A stretch of 64,000 nt of DNA from Candidatus Limnocylindrales bacterium (GCA_035559535.1 DATMBG010000040.1:106720-170719), one strand, 5' to 3'. Shown: positions 7,883 through 17,535, counted from the first letter of the stretch. Numbers and translations: made by a program. The notes: generated from the letters alone by a model not told the origin.

Positions 7883-9208
7883 ATGGAGGAAATTGCTAAA
7901 AAAATAGATCGTTGGGTTGACACCCATGCCGACGAGATAATCGACCTGGCCAGTCGGCTGGTTCAAATCCCTTCAGAGAATAAGCCACCCGTTGGCTTTG
8001 AGCTGGCCTGCCAGAACTACTTGAGAAAAGTATTGGAAGACGCAGGGGCCCATGTGGATTATTTCTTTCCGGAAGAGGTCCCCGGCTTTAAAGAGAGTCC
8101 TCTTTACCTGCAAGGGCGTACTTACAAGGACCGCCCCAATGTTGTGGGAACATTTCCGGGAACCGGAGGGGGAAAGTCCCTCCTGTTAATAGGACATATC
8201 GATACGGTACCTATGGAACCCATGCCCTGGATCGAATCCTCTCCTTTTAGTGGTGAAGTAAAAAATGGTAAACTCTACGGTCGTGGGTCCTATGATATGA
8301 AAGGGGGCATGGTGAGTATGTTCTATGGCATTAAGTGCCTTCGAGATTTAGGGATTTCATTGAGGGGAGATGTCCTGGTGGAAAGCGATGTAGATGAAGA
8401 GTATGGCGGCTCTAACGGGACCCTGGCTTCCCGAATCCGGGGATATACCGCCGATGCAGCTATCGTTCCAGAACCAACCAATATGGTGGTCTATCCGGTC
8501 CACAAAGGTGGCAAATGGTGGAAAATTAATCTGAAGGGAACCCCGGGTAGATCCTTTAGTCAGGAAGAAATCGTAAATCCTATCCATCAAATGGCCGAAA
8601 TCATCCAAATCCTTCGGGATTTCGAGAAGGAGAGAAATACCCGACCAGGTCCTGATATTCACCCGCTTTATCAGGATAATCCGAACCTGCTGGTGCATAT
8701 TTGGCAGGTAGGATGTGAAGGGGCTACTTATAGCCCGGCCCCGGGGATAGATGAAAAGGAACATTTAAACGTCCTGACCGGAGCTCCCAGTGGTTGTTAC
8801 CTCCATGTCTTTGTAGAAACCCATGAAGGAACTTCTGAAGAGGATCTGGAGAAAGAGTTTACAGGTTATATCCTGAACAGGATTGAGAAAAATCCCCTCT
8901 TTAAACATTCTAAACCTGAGTTTGAAAAGAAAATTCGATACCTGGAAGGAAGCCATATCCCCATGGATCACCCTTTGCTAAAATCCATGGAAAAAGCTTA
9001 TCACTCTTTATCCTCGCGTCCTTTTACCGTCCAGGGGGCTCCCTACCAATGTGATGTATACCTGCTCAATCGTTATTATCGCGTGCCCACTGCCATTCTG
9101 GGACCTGGAGGGGCCAATGCCCATGCCCCGGATGAATACGTGCTTATCCAGGACTTGATTGATCTCACGAAGATTTTTGCCAGAATTATAGTGGATTGGT
9201 GTTCTTGA
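7883..9208 (+). CDS. M20 family metallo-deacylase (ArgE/DapE/ACY1-like)
   Basis: 441 residues from ATG 7883; an upstream ATG at 7853 lies in the repeat arm and adds ten unlikely residues. Zinc ligand motifs are in the usual order: GHIDTVP (His, Asp), GRGSYDMKGG (bridging Asp), DVDEEYGG (catalytic and ligand Glu), VPEPTN, and NAHAPDEYV (final His). Such enzymes hydrolyse N-acyl or peptide bonds of small molecules. Between an SDR and a Gfo/Idh/MocA oxidoreductase and opposite a sugar-type importer, an N-acylated or amide-bearing substrate is plausible. No signal peptide; cytoplasmic. Confidence 0.92.
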   Translation: MEEIAKKIDRWVDTHADEIIDLASRLVQIPSENKPPVGFELACQNYLRKVLEDAGAHVDYFFPEEVPGFKESPLYLQGRTYKDRPNVVGTFPGTGGGKSLLLIGHIDTVPMEPMPWIESSPFSGEVKNGKLYGRGSYDMKGGMVSMFYGIKCLRDLGISLRGDVLVESDVDEEYGGSNGTLASRIRGYTADAAIVPEPTNMVVYPVHKGGKWWKINLKGTPGRSFSQEEIVNPIHQMAEIIQILRDFEKERNTRPGPDIHPLYQDNPNLLVHIWQVGCEGATYSPAPGIDEKEHLNVLTGAPSGCYLHVFVETHEGTSEEDLEKEFTGYILNRIEKNPLFKHSKPEFEKKIRYLEGSHIPMDHPLLKSMEKAYHSLSSRPFTVQGAPYQCDVYLLNRYYRVPTAILGPGGANAHAPDEYVLIQDLIDLTKIFARIIVDWCS

Positions 9209-9227
9209 AGCCGTTCACCGTTTTTGG

Positions 9228-9263
9228 TTAGCAATGAATAATTGGCTAATTGTTCATTGTTAA
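9228..9263. repeat. Inverted repeat before Gfo/Idh/MocA gene
   Basis: Arms 9228-9243 (TTAGCAATGAATAATT) and 9248-9263 match at 14 of 16 positions around GGCT. The ribosome site of the next gene starts just after the right arm. Confidence 0.7.
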
Positions 9264-9281
9264 GGGAGGAAGGAGGGAGTT

Positions 9282-10331
9282 ATGGCCAGGAAGTACAGAG
9301 TCGCCGTGCACGGAGCCGGTTGGGTCTCCGGAGAACATATCAAAGCTTTTCAGAGTAATCCCCACGCTGAAGTCGTTGCTGTAAGCAGTCGAAAAGAATC
9401 CAGTGCCAGAGCTAAGGCTCTGGAAGCCGGATTAAAAGACGCAGAGATCTACACCAATTATGAAAAACTGGTAGCCAACAAAGATATCGACATTGTTTCT
9501 ATCTGTACCCCCAACGATCTACATGCCCAGGAGACCATCCTGGCGGCTGAAGCCGGTAAACACATCGTGATCGAAAAACCGGTTGCTCTGAATCTGGAAG
9601 ATCTGAAAAAGATGCGGGATGCTGTAAGAAAAGCGAAGGTCAAAACCGTGGTCAGTTTTGTCCTTCGCTGGAATCCTTTATTTGAAACCATTAAAGCTTT
9701 GCTGGCCGATAATGCAGTGGGAGATGTTTTCTATGTGGAGACGGATTATCAACACAATGTGGGTCCCTGGTATGCGGGTTATGAATGGGTTACCAAATTT
9801 GCCCGTGCGGGTGGGACGTTTCTTGCCGCCGGATGCCATGCCATGGATGCCTTACGATGGTTTGCCGCAAAAGGTCAGTACGAAACCATGGATATTGCGG
9901 AAGTTACCGCCTATGAAGGAGGGTATCGTCAGAAAGTCGATTTAGACTATCCTGGCTTTAGTTTGGCCATTGTCAAATTCAAAAACGGGGCTTTGGGAAA
10001 GGTGACTTCTAATTTTGATTGCATCATGCCTTACAATTTCCCCATCGAAATCCATGGTGACAAAGGAACCATCAAAGATAACCGGGTCTATTCCCACAAA
10101 TTTCCAGGACAAAAAGGATGGGTCACCATCCCCACGATCCTTCCCGATAGCGGTGATGTAACCCACCATCCCTTTAAAGGCCAGATTAATCACTTTATTG
10201 AATGCATTATGCAGGATAAAGAATCCCACTGTAACCTGGAAGATGTGGTCAATACCCATGAAGCCTGCATTGCTACCATGATCTCGGCCAGGGAGAAACG
10301 AACGGTAAAATTGCCATTGATAGAGGATTAA
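9282..10331 (+). CDS. Gfo/Idh/MocA family oxidoreductase
   Basis: 349 residues, ATG preceded by GGGAGGAAGGAGGGAG. N-terminal Rossmann fold (VAVHGAGWVSGEHIKAF, CTPNDLHAQ) with the conserved EKPVALN motif; C-terminal alpha/beta substrate domain (GGTFLAAGCHAMDALRWF, GALGKVTSNF). The family oxidises or reduces hydroxyl or keto groups of sugars, inositols and related compounds with NAD(P). Third gene of the plus-strand catabolic group; probably acts on the imported compound with the SDR and the M20 deacylase. Confidence 0.93.
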   Translation: MARKYRVAVHGAGWVSGEHIKAFQSNPHAEVVAVSSRKESSARAKALEAGLKDAEIYTNYEKLVANKDIDIVSICTPNDLHAQETILAAEAGKHIVIEKPVALNLEDLKKMRDAVRKAKVKTVVSFVLRWNPLFETIKALLADNAVGDVFYVETDYQHNVGPWYAGYEWVTKFARAGGTFLAAGCHAMDALRWFAAKGQYETMDIAEVTAYEGGYRQKVDLDYPGFSLAIVKFKNGALGKVTSNFDCIMPYNFPIEIHGDKGTIKDNRVYSHKFPGQKGWVTIPTILPDSGDVTHHPFKGQINHFIECIMQDKESHCNLEDVVNTHEACIATMISAREKRTVKLPLIED

Positions 10332-10754
10332 AGAGATTGCCCTCTGGGGAGGGGTGACCCTGCGGAGTCCTCACGTAGGCCGCCTCCTCCTTTTCTCCTT
10401 ACTCCCGGCCCCCATACGCACCAGGATAAGAGTGAGATCCCTGAGAGGGTCCCCTTAATGTCAAACGAGACGTTTAACCTACTAACCTTTCCCCGCTTTG
10501 CAGGGGAAGGAACTTTGAAGTGAAGTCCCCTCTTCCCCCACCCCTTCCCTCCCCGTATGGGAGGAGGGGCTGGAGAGGGGTCGGGGGTGAGGGTCACTTA
10601 AACATTAAGCAAAATTAAAGTAACAAAGCAGTAATAACTAAGGGTCAAAAATTGACTTGAAAAATTCCAGATCGTTGGTTATCCTTCCCTTATTGCCGTA
10701 GAGCTTATTCATCCCGGGGAATATATTTTTTGAAATCAGGAGAAATCCAGGGGT
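10332..10754. repeat. Repeat-rich intergenic region
   Basis: No gene. It contains CCATACGCACCAGGATAAG at 10412-10430, an element also present at 17681-17699 and in diverged form near 57645; the unit TCAAACGAGACGTTTAACCT at 10461-10480; and a long C/G-rich imperfect hairpin at about 10525-10595 (CCCCTCTTCCCCC against GGAGAGGGGTCGGGGG). Confidence 0.75.
10461..10485. repeat. Dispersed CAAACG-CGTTT element, copy 1
   Basis: TCAAACGAGACGTTTAACCT continuing to ACTAA. Copies occur at 17770-17795, in tandem at 20792-20840, and an inverted partial copy at 55962-55977. The core CAAACG-AGA-CGTTTG is self-complementary in the best copy. Confidence 0.75.
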
Positions 10755-11015
10755 ATGGAACAATCCATTCTGGGAAAAGTACAGGTACTGCCTTTCGACA
10801 AGCAGCGGGAAGTTTTAGACTCTGTTAAATTCCTTCGGCAAAGGGCCACCGGGAAACGACCAGGACGAAGTATAAGGGAGATGCAGGGGAATTCTGTCCT
10901 CCGTATTCCCGCATTCCCCTGTCTCCGCGTCTCCATATCCCCCTGTCCTCGCGTCCCGGGAGTGGCGGGAAAGAAGTGGGGCAAATTTTTGTTCGATGGG
11001 GTAGTTCGGTGGTGA
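10755..11015 (+). pseudogene. DUF2281-like antitoxin remnant fused to repeat sequence
   Basis: The first about 42 residues (MEQSILGKVQVLPFDKQ, EVLDSVKFLRQRATGKRPGRS) match the N-terminus of DUF2281 antitoxin-like proteins. The frame then jumps to REMQGNS, resembling the end of such proteins, implying an internal deletion, and runs into 10883-10970, a C-rich repeat of degenerate units (CCGCGTCTCC, CCTCGCGTCCC). No toxin gene adjoins it. Probably a broken antitoxin gene with a repeat inserted near its end. Confidence 0.6.
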
Positions 11016-11104
11016 CTCCTTCTCACTGCTCAATTTTTCCCTTAGAGCACCGCGTGAAGTAAAAATTTCAGGCGGTTGTCTACTGGAAAAGGAGGTTAAC
11101 CCTT

Positions 11105-12376
11105 ATGGAAAGATTATCAATAAATCGGCGAATTTTTCTAAAGACCGGAATAGCCTTACTTGCAAGTGGGGCCACCACGGTTATGTGGAGTAAAAGTGGT
11201 AATGCAGGATCTTTGAAAGAGAATGTAGATGGGTTACTGCGAAGTGCTGCCGACGCAGGTGATATTCCAGGTGTGGTGGCCATGGCTACTAACCGGGACG
11301 GCACGATTTATGAAGGTGCCTTCGGCCAGCGCATACTGGGTCAAAACATCGCGATGACCACCGATACCGTGGTTTGGATTGCTTCCATGACCAAGGCCCT
11401 TACCACTGCTGCAGCCATGCAGTTAGTCGAACAGGGAAAGCTTGAGCTGGATAGTCCTGCGAGCCGCTGGGTACCGGATCTTGCTAACGTTGAAGTGTTG
11501 GAAGGTTGGGATGCCAGTGGCCAGCCACGCACCCGTGCCCCTAAACGGCCCATTACCCTACGCCACCTGCTCACGCACACGGCGGGGTTTTCCTACGAGT
11601 TCTGGAATGCCGATATCCAGCGTTACCAGCAAGTTAAAAATATTCCCGGAATCGGAACCTGCCAGAACGCCGCCTTACGCACACCCCTCGTGGCCGATCC
11701 GGGTGAACGCTGGGAATACGGTATCGGAATCGACTGGGCGGGAAAGATGATTGAGGCGGTAAGTGGGAAACGATTGGGGGTTTATCTGCAAGAAAACCTC
11801 TTCAATCCCCTCGGCATGAAGAATACGGCGTTTAAAATCACACCGGAGATGCGGGAACGCCTGGCCAGGGTTCATCAACGTGGTAGTGACGGTAAACTTA
11901 CCCCTACCGACTTTGCGATGCCGGAGGAGCCTGAATTCGAGATGGGTGGAGGCGGGCTTTACTCCACGGCCGGAGACTACCTCCTGTTCATACGTATGAT
12001 CCTTAATCGGGGTAAAGGAAACGGTAATCAGGTGCTCAAGCCGGAGACCGTAGATCTGATGTCACGAAACGCCATAGGAGATCTCAAGGTCCGGATGCTT
12101 AAAACCGTGATGCCGGATCTGTCCAACGATGCGGAGTTCTTCCCCGGTATGCCGAAGAGTTGGGGTCTTGGCTTCATGATCAATGAACAGACTGCACCCA
12201 CAGGTCGCTCGGCAGGCAGTCTGGCTTGGGCGGGCCTGGCAAATACCTATTTCTGGATTGATCCTTATAAAGGTCTAGGTGGGGTGTATTTAACCCAGAT
12301 TTTCCCCTTTGCAGACACGAAATCACTACCGTTGTTCTATGCCTTCGAAAAGGCAGTGTATCAATCCCAGGCCTAA
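11105..12376 (+). CDS. Serine hydrolase, class C beta-lactamase / EstB family, Tat-exported
   Basis: 423 residues; ATG 11105 follows AAAAGGAGGTTAAC. N-terminus INRRIFLKTGIALLASGA is a twin-arginine signal. Catalytic Ser94-Met-Thr-Lys97 (SxxK) is present, as is a Tyr motif (RWEYGIGIDWAG) and the C-terminal LAWAGLANTYFWIDP segment that replaces the KTG of true lactamases in esterase-like members. Expected to be a periplasmic esterase, amidase or peptidase of the PBP-like fold rather than a resistance enzyme. Stands alone. Confidence 0.92.
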   Translation: MERLSINRRIFLKTGIALLASGATTVMWSKSGNAGSLKENVDGLLRSAADAGDIPGVVAMATNRDGTIYEGAFGQRILGQNIAMTTDTVVWIASMTKALTTAAAMQLVEQGKLELDSPASRWVPDLANVEVLEGWDASGQPRTRAPKRPITLRHLLTHTAGFSYEFWNADIQRYQQVKNIPGIGTCQNAALRTPLVADPGERWEYGIGIDWAGKMIEAVSGKRLGVYLQENLFNPLGMKNTAFKITPEMRERLARVHQRGSDGKLTPTDFAMPEEPEFEMGGGGLYSTAGDYLLFIRMILNRGKGNGNQVLKPETVDLMSRNAIGDLKVRMLKTVMPDLSNDAEFFPGMPKSWGLGFMINEQTAPTGRSAGSLAWAGLANTYFWIDPYKGLGGVYLTQIFPFADTKSLPLFYAFEKAVYQSQA

Positions 12377-12499
12377 TCGGTGAGAGCAAACGTGTAATTG
12401 AATCTAAAGCTGGAGGTGAAAGAAAAGGGTTCCCTATCTCAGGGTCGGGATCTAGAGGGGGATACACGGATATAAATATCCTACCCTCCCATGACCGCC

Positions 12500-12555
12500 T
12501 TTGGACAGACCGCCTTACCCCCTCTCCTGAAGTTTCAAGAGAGGAGATAAGGGGG
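12500..12555. repeat. Intergenic hairpin
   Basis: CTTACCCCCTCTCCTGAAG and, after TTTC, AAGAGAGGAGATAAGGGGG form an imperfect stem between the convergent serine hydrolase and small exported protein. It could end transcription from either side but lacks a clean T-run. The rest of 12377-12623 shows no gene. Confidence 0.45.
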
Positions 12556-12623
12556 ATTGAGGGGGGAACCGGATCGTCCAGGACGTACTTCAATGTAAAA
12601 CCGATATCCGGGCCCTGAAACCT

Positions 12624-12953
12624 TTATTTAGTCGCCTTTTTATATCCTAAAAGGACCGTAATTTTGGAACCTTCTCGAAGGTTTTTGGAAGCATCCGGGA
12701 AATGGAGGGTCAGGGTACCGGCATCGGTATGCACGTCTACCAAATCCTTTTTATCTGCAGAGGTGTAAATTTTTATAATCGTACCCGTCATCTCATGTTC
12801 GCCATCGTATTTTCCAGCCGTACCGGTTGTGGTTTCAGGTTTCTGGCCTGTCTGGGTTGAATAAGGCTGCTCCGATCGAGCAATCTGATTCATTCCCATC
12901 CAAACGGTTGTTACTATTAAAGCCAGAAAGAGGATAAACACTTTCCTCATCAT
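12624..12953 (-). CDS. Small exported protein, unknown function
   Basis: 109 residues; ATG at 12953 lies 8 bases after AGGAGG. Residues 1-27 are a signal peptide. The rest (MTGTIIKIYTSADKKDLVDV, GTLTLHFPDASKNLREG, KITVLLGYKK) is predicted beta-strand rich and could be a small OB-like or SH3-like barrel. No name can be given. Confidence 0.75.
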   Translation of the reverse strand: MMRKVFILFLALIVTTVWMGMNQIARSEQPYSTQTGQKPETTTGTAGKYDGEHEMTGTIIKIYTSADKKDLVDVHTDAGTLTLHFPDASKNLREGSKITVLLGYKKATK

Positions 12954-13212
12954 ATCCTAAACCTCCTTTTTAAAGGTCACTCCCTTTGAAGCATTGGCTT
13001 CAGGGGTTACCTTTTTTCTTTTTAAGGTTCTATTACAACCGAGAAGATTTAAGACGAGGAAACTACTTGAGGTACTACTTCCAGGGGAAACTACCTTGTG
13101 GTAAACCAGGTGCGGGATTGGGAACTGCTCAAAATAACCCTTGTCCTGAAATAACATTAAAGAAAAAGATTCTTTTTAGCAAGAAAAATTTTTTATCCCC
13201 TTCCTTTGAATC

Positions 13213-16152
13213 CTACTCCGGTTTTTCTATCTGGATACCGATAGGATAAACCTTTCTGGCCAGTAAGAATCCGGGATTCTTCCTGTGATAGACAAATGAA
13301 ATGTTATCTATCCAGATATCGATTTTACCATAATAGCGGATCCGAAATTTAAAAGTATCCGCTTCGGCCAGGTGAAAATTTAAATTAAAATTCTGGTACA
13401 TATCCGGTTCCTGAAAGGCCGTTCCTGTAACCTCCAACTGTCCTTGATCCTCCTGGTGATTGGCAATCACTTCCCAGGTGAAAATTTTATCGGCGAGTTG
13501 ATTACTCTCTGCCTTTACCCGGAGACTCAACGTGTAATCTCCTGGAAGGAACTTTCGGTTGAGGAGAAAAGTCCAGGTTCCGGAAGACCCCGGCTCGGCT
13601 CCTATAAATACCGCCTTTCCTCCAGAGGCTTCTGGATCCTCCTGAATCTTACCGAGATTACCCTTTACCGACTCTGCTTCCACAGAGAAGGTCTCCCGGT
13701 TATCCTCTTCATCTCCGGGTTGAGCAGCCTGTAGAATAAGTGTATAAACTCCTGGATGATTCGGCGCAGGAAGGGGAATCGAGATCGATTTTTCTTCTCC
13801 ACCATCCAGTCGGACCGTCACCTGCTGGCCGTTTATAGAGGAAGTTTCGTCAGGCAAAGATGAAGTTTCTCTGGGAACTGCTTCAGCCTGGATATTTAAC
13901 GTATGGGATTGAAAACTATCTTGATTTTTCAAAACTACCAGGGCAGTTCGATTTTCCTTTACTTGAATGGGAAGGGGGGTTTTCATGTTCAGGGTTATGA
14001 GTTCCAGCTCATAGGAACGAACTTTAAAAATATCCACTTTGGAATTACTGTAAACCTTCTCAAAGAGTCTAGGAAAGTGATAAAACTTTTGAACCCCAAA
14101 GGGATAGGAGGATTTTTCCCATTCTCCTACATAAACATAATCGATCTGGTACCTTTTTAAGATTTCTTGAGCTTCAACCAGGTTGTTGGTTTCAAACAAA
14201 CGGGAGATATCTTTCTGCCGGTGATCGACTTTAGTCTGGGGGATTTGAAAGATACGGGAGTAGAACCAGTCGGATATGGCCGTTCTTCGCTGGCCTAACA
14301 TAGGGACAAGGGTCAGGTAAGTAATCTTATACTCGGGAGGTAGAGATTGGACAACGGCCAACTCCGGAACTTGAGTCCTGATCCAGGTCACCGCCTGCAT
14401 ATCCTCTTCTGAGACATAATAGGTAAACTTCGTATTGTAGATATCAGCCAGATGACTCCGATCCATTAAAACGGTTAGAAGGGCCGGGAGGCTGATAAGG
14501 CCAACCCAGAAGTAAAAAGCCGGTCGAGACCATTTCTCATAGAGAAATTCTAAAGAAATAGCCGAGAAAATCAGGAGAGTCGCTACAAGTACCAGACCCA
14601 ATTTTAAGCTTACATCGGATAAAAACCCTTTAAGGGCTACCGTAGAGATGACCGTAATGGTTAAAATAAGGAGAAGCAGAAGAAACAAGAAAGGAAACCC
14701 ATAGGAAGGCCACAGCGCTGCTGTGCCTGTACCAGAGGAATGGAAAGGTATTGGTACCCCTATTTTTCCATTTTCCCAGTCCTCCCTCTTTCTGTTCCTT
14801 TTCCATACCAGGATAATACCCGGGATTCCAAAGATAAAAGGTGGGCCATAATTCATCAGGAAAACCAGGGGGCCATACTTTTTCAAGGCTCTTCCTACAT
14901 GAATTATTAACCCGGTGTTGGGGTCTCGTATAAACATTCCAAGGCTATAGTAAAGGATTATCAGGAGACCCGCTATGCCCATGCTCAGGAGGAAGGAAGG
15001 CCATTGTTTTTTAAATTTTTTACCTGACAGTAATTGTATTCCAAGGCAGAGTCCGTACCATAGCGTAATAAATAATCCGATAAATAAACTGTACCCCGCA
15101 GAGACTCCAACCATAAATCCGGTCATCAAAGCCAGGGAAGGACTTTGTAATACCCGACCCAGCGTAAAGATGGTTATCACTCCGAGAAGAATAGATAAGG
15201 ATTGGAGGTGTTGAGGGCTATACAGGATGGAGCGAAAAAATCCATCCATTTGAGGCTCTCCCCAAAACCACCGGGTGAGCCCATCGAGATTGTAAGCCCG
15301 GGCCTGCTCTAAAAAGCTTGTAAAGGATCCTCCCAATACCCACCATAGGTAGATCGCTTCGTAACTATAGGCCCCGATCCCGATTAAGATGGTCAGAAAC
15401 GGCACGATCTCACGTTTGGTAAAAAGTCGAAGGGTTGAAAGGAGCATGAAGAGGAAGAGGACATCTGACAACAGGGTAGACAGTACGGTGAGGGCCTTGA
15501 TAGAGATCTCCATTCCTGTGAGACGATAAAATGTAGCAGAAGGGATAAAATAAAGCCAATAGTAGTGAAGGGTTTCCCCGGCAACCCAGGGATTTTGCGG
15601 GGGGATTTCTCCTTTAACGAGTTCGGCCGTAATAACCATCTGCTTCACCACATCTCCCAGGAAATACTTTCGATAAGCGTATCCGGCAGACGTTTTCTTC
15701 CCCAGATTGGCAAAGGGCTCAAAGGCCAGGGCCAGGGTTATCACAACGAGTACCCCATAGGAAATATAAGTCCGACGGTTCCACCCTTTAAGGGGGAGTT
15801 TAGCATGGGTTTGAAGCTCACGACCGGGGGACCACCGTCCCTCATCCCCACCGGTCGGGTTCGACAGGCTCACCCCCGATCTGTCTCTAAGGAGGTATTT
15901 AAAACTGATAACCAGCCAGGCCAGAGCTAAACCGATAAAGATCCAGATCGATAAAGAGGAAAAACCAAACAGGTAGATGAGAACAACGGCGATACCGGAA
16001 CTCAGAAAATGGCCCAGAAGGAAACCGTAGGCAATGGCTTCAGGATGTTTTCTTATATTTTTTCCGCAGAGCCATAACCCCAAGGGAAATCCCGGAAGAC
16101 AGAACAACAGGAAAAAGCCGAAATAGGATATCAATTTGAGGGTTGTTTCCAT
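13213..16152 (-). CDS. Large multi-membrane GT-C-like protein with C-terminal beta-sandwich module
   Basis: 979 residues. Roughly residues 1-560 hold many membrane helices in the style of GT-C glycosyltransferases. A luminal loop reads GEIPPQNPWVAGETLHYYWLY, similar in style to DUF2298/YYY-type membrane proteins. After the last helix comes a soluble region (YQIDYVYVGEWEKSSYPFG) and from about 730 beta-rich modules ending in IDIWIDNISFVYH. That ending matches the C-terminus of the 913-residue protein encoded at 18046-20787 (ADIWIDRIRVEF). About residues 96-130 form a low-complexity cytosolic loop whose DNA contains an intergenic-type repeat (TCGACAGGCTCA at 15861-15872). Probably transfers sugar from a lipid carrier, or flips or modifies a glycan; activity unproven. 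Confidence 0.8.
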   Translation of the reverse strand: METTLKLISYFGFFLLFCLPGFPLGLWLCGKNIRKHPEAIAYGFLLGHFLSSGIAVVLIYLFGFSSLSIWIFIGLALAWLVISFKYLLRDRSGVSLSNPTGGDEGRWSPGRELQTHAKLPLKGWNRRTYISYGVLVVITLALAFEPFANLGKKTSAGYAYRKYFLGDVVKQMVITAELVKGEIPPQNPWVAGETLHYYWLYFIPSATFYRLTGMEISIKALTVLSTLLSDVLFLFMLLSTLRLFTKREIVPFLTILIGIGAYSYEAIYLWWVLGGSFTSFLEQARAYNLDGLTRWFWGEPQMDGFFRSILYSPQHLQSLSILLGVITIFTLGRVLQSPSLALMTGFMVGVSAGYSLFIGLFITLWYGLCLGIQLLSGKKFKKQWPSFLLSMGIAGLLIILYYSLGMFIRDPNTGLIIHVGRALKKYGPLVFLMNYGPPFIFGIPGIILVWKRNRKREDWENGKIGVPIPFHSSGTGTAALWPSYGFPFLFLLLLLILTITVISTVALKGFLSDVSLKLGLVLVATLLIFSAISLEFLYEKWSRPAFYFWVGLISLPALLTVLMDRSHLADIYNTKFTYYVSEEDMQAVTWIRTQVPELAVVQSLPPEYKITYLTLVPMLGQRRTAISDWFYSRIFQIPQTKVDHRQKDISRLFETNNLVEAQEILKRYQIDYVYVGEWEKSSYPFGVQKFYHFPRLFEKVYSNSKVDIFKVRSYELELITLNMKTPLPIQVKENRTALVVLKNQDSFQSHTLNIQAEAVPRETSSLPDETSSINGQQVTVRLDGGEEKSISIPLPAPNHPGVYTLILQAAQPGDEEDNRETFSVEAESVKGNLGKIQEDPEASGGKAVFIGAEPGSSGTWTFLLNRKFLPGDYTLSLRVKAESNQLADKIFTWEVIANHQEDQGQLEVTGTAFQEPDMYQNFNLNFHLAEADTFKFRIRYYGKIDIWIDNISFVYHRKNPGFLLARKVYPIGIQIEKPE

Positions 16153-16170
16153 AATCGTCTCAGCGGCTGA

Positions 16171-17535
16171 TCAGGCTTTAAAGTACTCATCTTTCTCGGC
16201 CATGGCATGTCCGTAAGAAAGATGCCTTGCCATATCCATAGACATTTTCATGGAATGATCCGAGTTGTTATACCAAAAAGCACCGGTTCTTCCTAAGAGC
16301 TTTAGATTTTTGAAAGGCTTGGCAATTCTAGCTGCCTGGGAGAAGTTCTTCCGATAATCGAGGTCATAGATGGGGTAACTATCCCGAATCCGCTCGATAT
16401 GTACACCGAAGATACAGTCTACCCTGGGAATGAGTTTAACCCGAACCAGATCCTTCTGGATCTGGGGAACCAGACTTTCCGGAGTTTTCCATACTTCATC
16501 TCCTTCCAAGCAGGTTACCTCCACACAAAGTCCGGACATTCCTTCTGGAGCCATATAAGGGGCCATTTCCCTGGTAATCGAGACCCGGCTCATACGGAGA
16601 TCCGCTCCACCATAATAAATCCACTGGGCTCGTTGGAGAGGGTCTCCCTTCATTTTAAGGTTATAACAGATGGTGGAAAGGTATCTGATCCTCGGGGCAG
16701 GCTGGGCCAGAAGTTGAGCTAAATTCAACAAATTTCCACTCCAGACCACATAATCAGGTCGTAGTCGGGTTCCATCTGTCAAAAGAACCTCAGAGATCCT
16801 ATGGTCTTGTATATTCAGTTGGGAAACCGTCGTCTGGAGAAGGATCTTCCCTCCCATTTCACGAAGTCTGGCCTCTAACTTTTTACAGAAAGTACCAAAC
16901 CCGCCGTAGCTCGGATAGATAAACTCCGTTTTAACCGGTGCAGGCAATAAAACCGTCTTTACCAGATCCAACAAGGACTCTGATTTAACCCGCTTGTCGA
17001 TTATTGCTCGATTGATACCGGTCTTAGCCCAGTCTACATGGACTTGTTCACAAGGAATCTGCAAGAATTTTTCCGTGTAAGGTTTAAAAAACAAACGATA
17101 AAGGGTTTCTCCATAACGGGACCGGGTATATTCAGAAAAGGAATCGTTATTTTGGGCTTCACGTTTTCGAATCAGATCGATAAAAGACCGGATCATAATC
17201 GAAGGCGGGAGTTTAAATAAAGCTTTGGAATTAAGGGGCCAGTCAAAATATTTACCAAACATATAAACACTACTGGCTCGGGTTACAATCAGGTGATCCC
17301 CCTGCAAGATCTCATGGAGAAAAGCAAGAACTTCTTTATCATCGGTATGAAAACGTTTAGGCCCGATATCAAAGATAAAATCATCGTATTGAAAGGACCG
17401 TGCAAGTCCTCCCACGGTTTTGTCGCGCTCAATAACGGTAACCTCCCACCCTTCCTTTTTAAGAAGGTATCCTAAAGTCAAGCCGGCGACTCCTGCGCCC
17501 ACAATGACAACACTTTTCGAAAAGGATTTATTCAT
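16171..17535 (-). CDS. FAD-dependent oxidoreductase, amine-oxidase / UDP-galactopyranose-mutase-like
   Basis: 454 residues. FAD-binding motif VGAGVAGLTLGYLLKKEGW at 12-30 and a GG-doublet motif (VGGLARS, DIGPKRFHTD). The central YPSYGGFGTFCKKLEARL resembles protoporphyrinogen-oxidase and GLF-like members. Ends in HSMKMSMDMA. Such proteins in polysaccharide loci rearrange or oxidise nucleotide or lipid-linked sugars. It starts 18 bases before the 979-residue GT-C gene, so the two are probably cotranscribed; joint action on one glycan is inferred. Cytoplasmic or membrane-peripheral. Confidence 0.85.
   Translation of the reverse strand: MNKSFSKSVVIVGAGVAGLTLGYLLKKEGWEVTVIERDKTVGGLARSFQYDDFIFDIGPKRFHTDDKEVLAFLHEILQGDHLIVTRASSVYMFGKYFDWPLNSKALFKLPPSIMIRSFIDLIRKREAQNNDSFSEYTRSRYGETLYRLFFKPYTEKFLQIPCEQVHVDWAKTGINRAIIDKRVKSESLLDLVKTVLLPAPVKTEFIYPSYGGFGTFCKKLEARLREMGGKILLQTTVSQLNIQDHRISEVLLTDGTRLRPDYVVWSGNLLNLAQLLAQPAPRIRYLSTICYNLKMKGDPLQRAQWIYYGGADLRMSRVSITREMAPYMAPEGMSGLCVEVTCLEGDEVWKTPESLVPQIQKDLVRVKLIPRVDCIFGVHIERIRDSYPIYDLDYRKNFSQAARIAKPFKNLKLLGRTGAFWYNNSDHSMKMSMDMARHLSYGHAMAEKDEYFKA

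Noticed and set aside
8357-8764. 135-codon minus-strand frame in the M20 gene
   Set aside because: Shadow; the M20 motifs are unambiguous in the other strand.
11105-12376. Antibiotic-resistance beta-lactamase
   Set aside because: SxxK is present but the KTG motif is replaced by an esterase-like WAG; a general serine hydrolase is the safer call.
12957-13157. 66-codon minus-strand frame before the small exported protein
   Set aside because: No ribosome site, no family, atypical composition.
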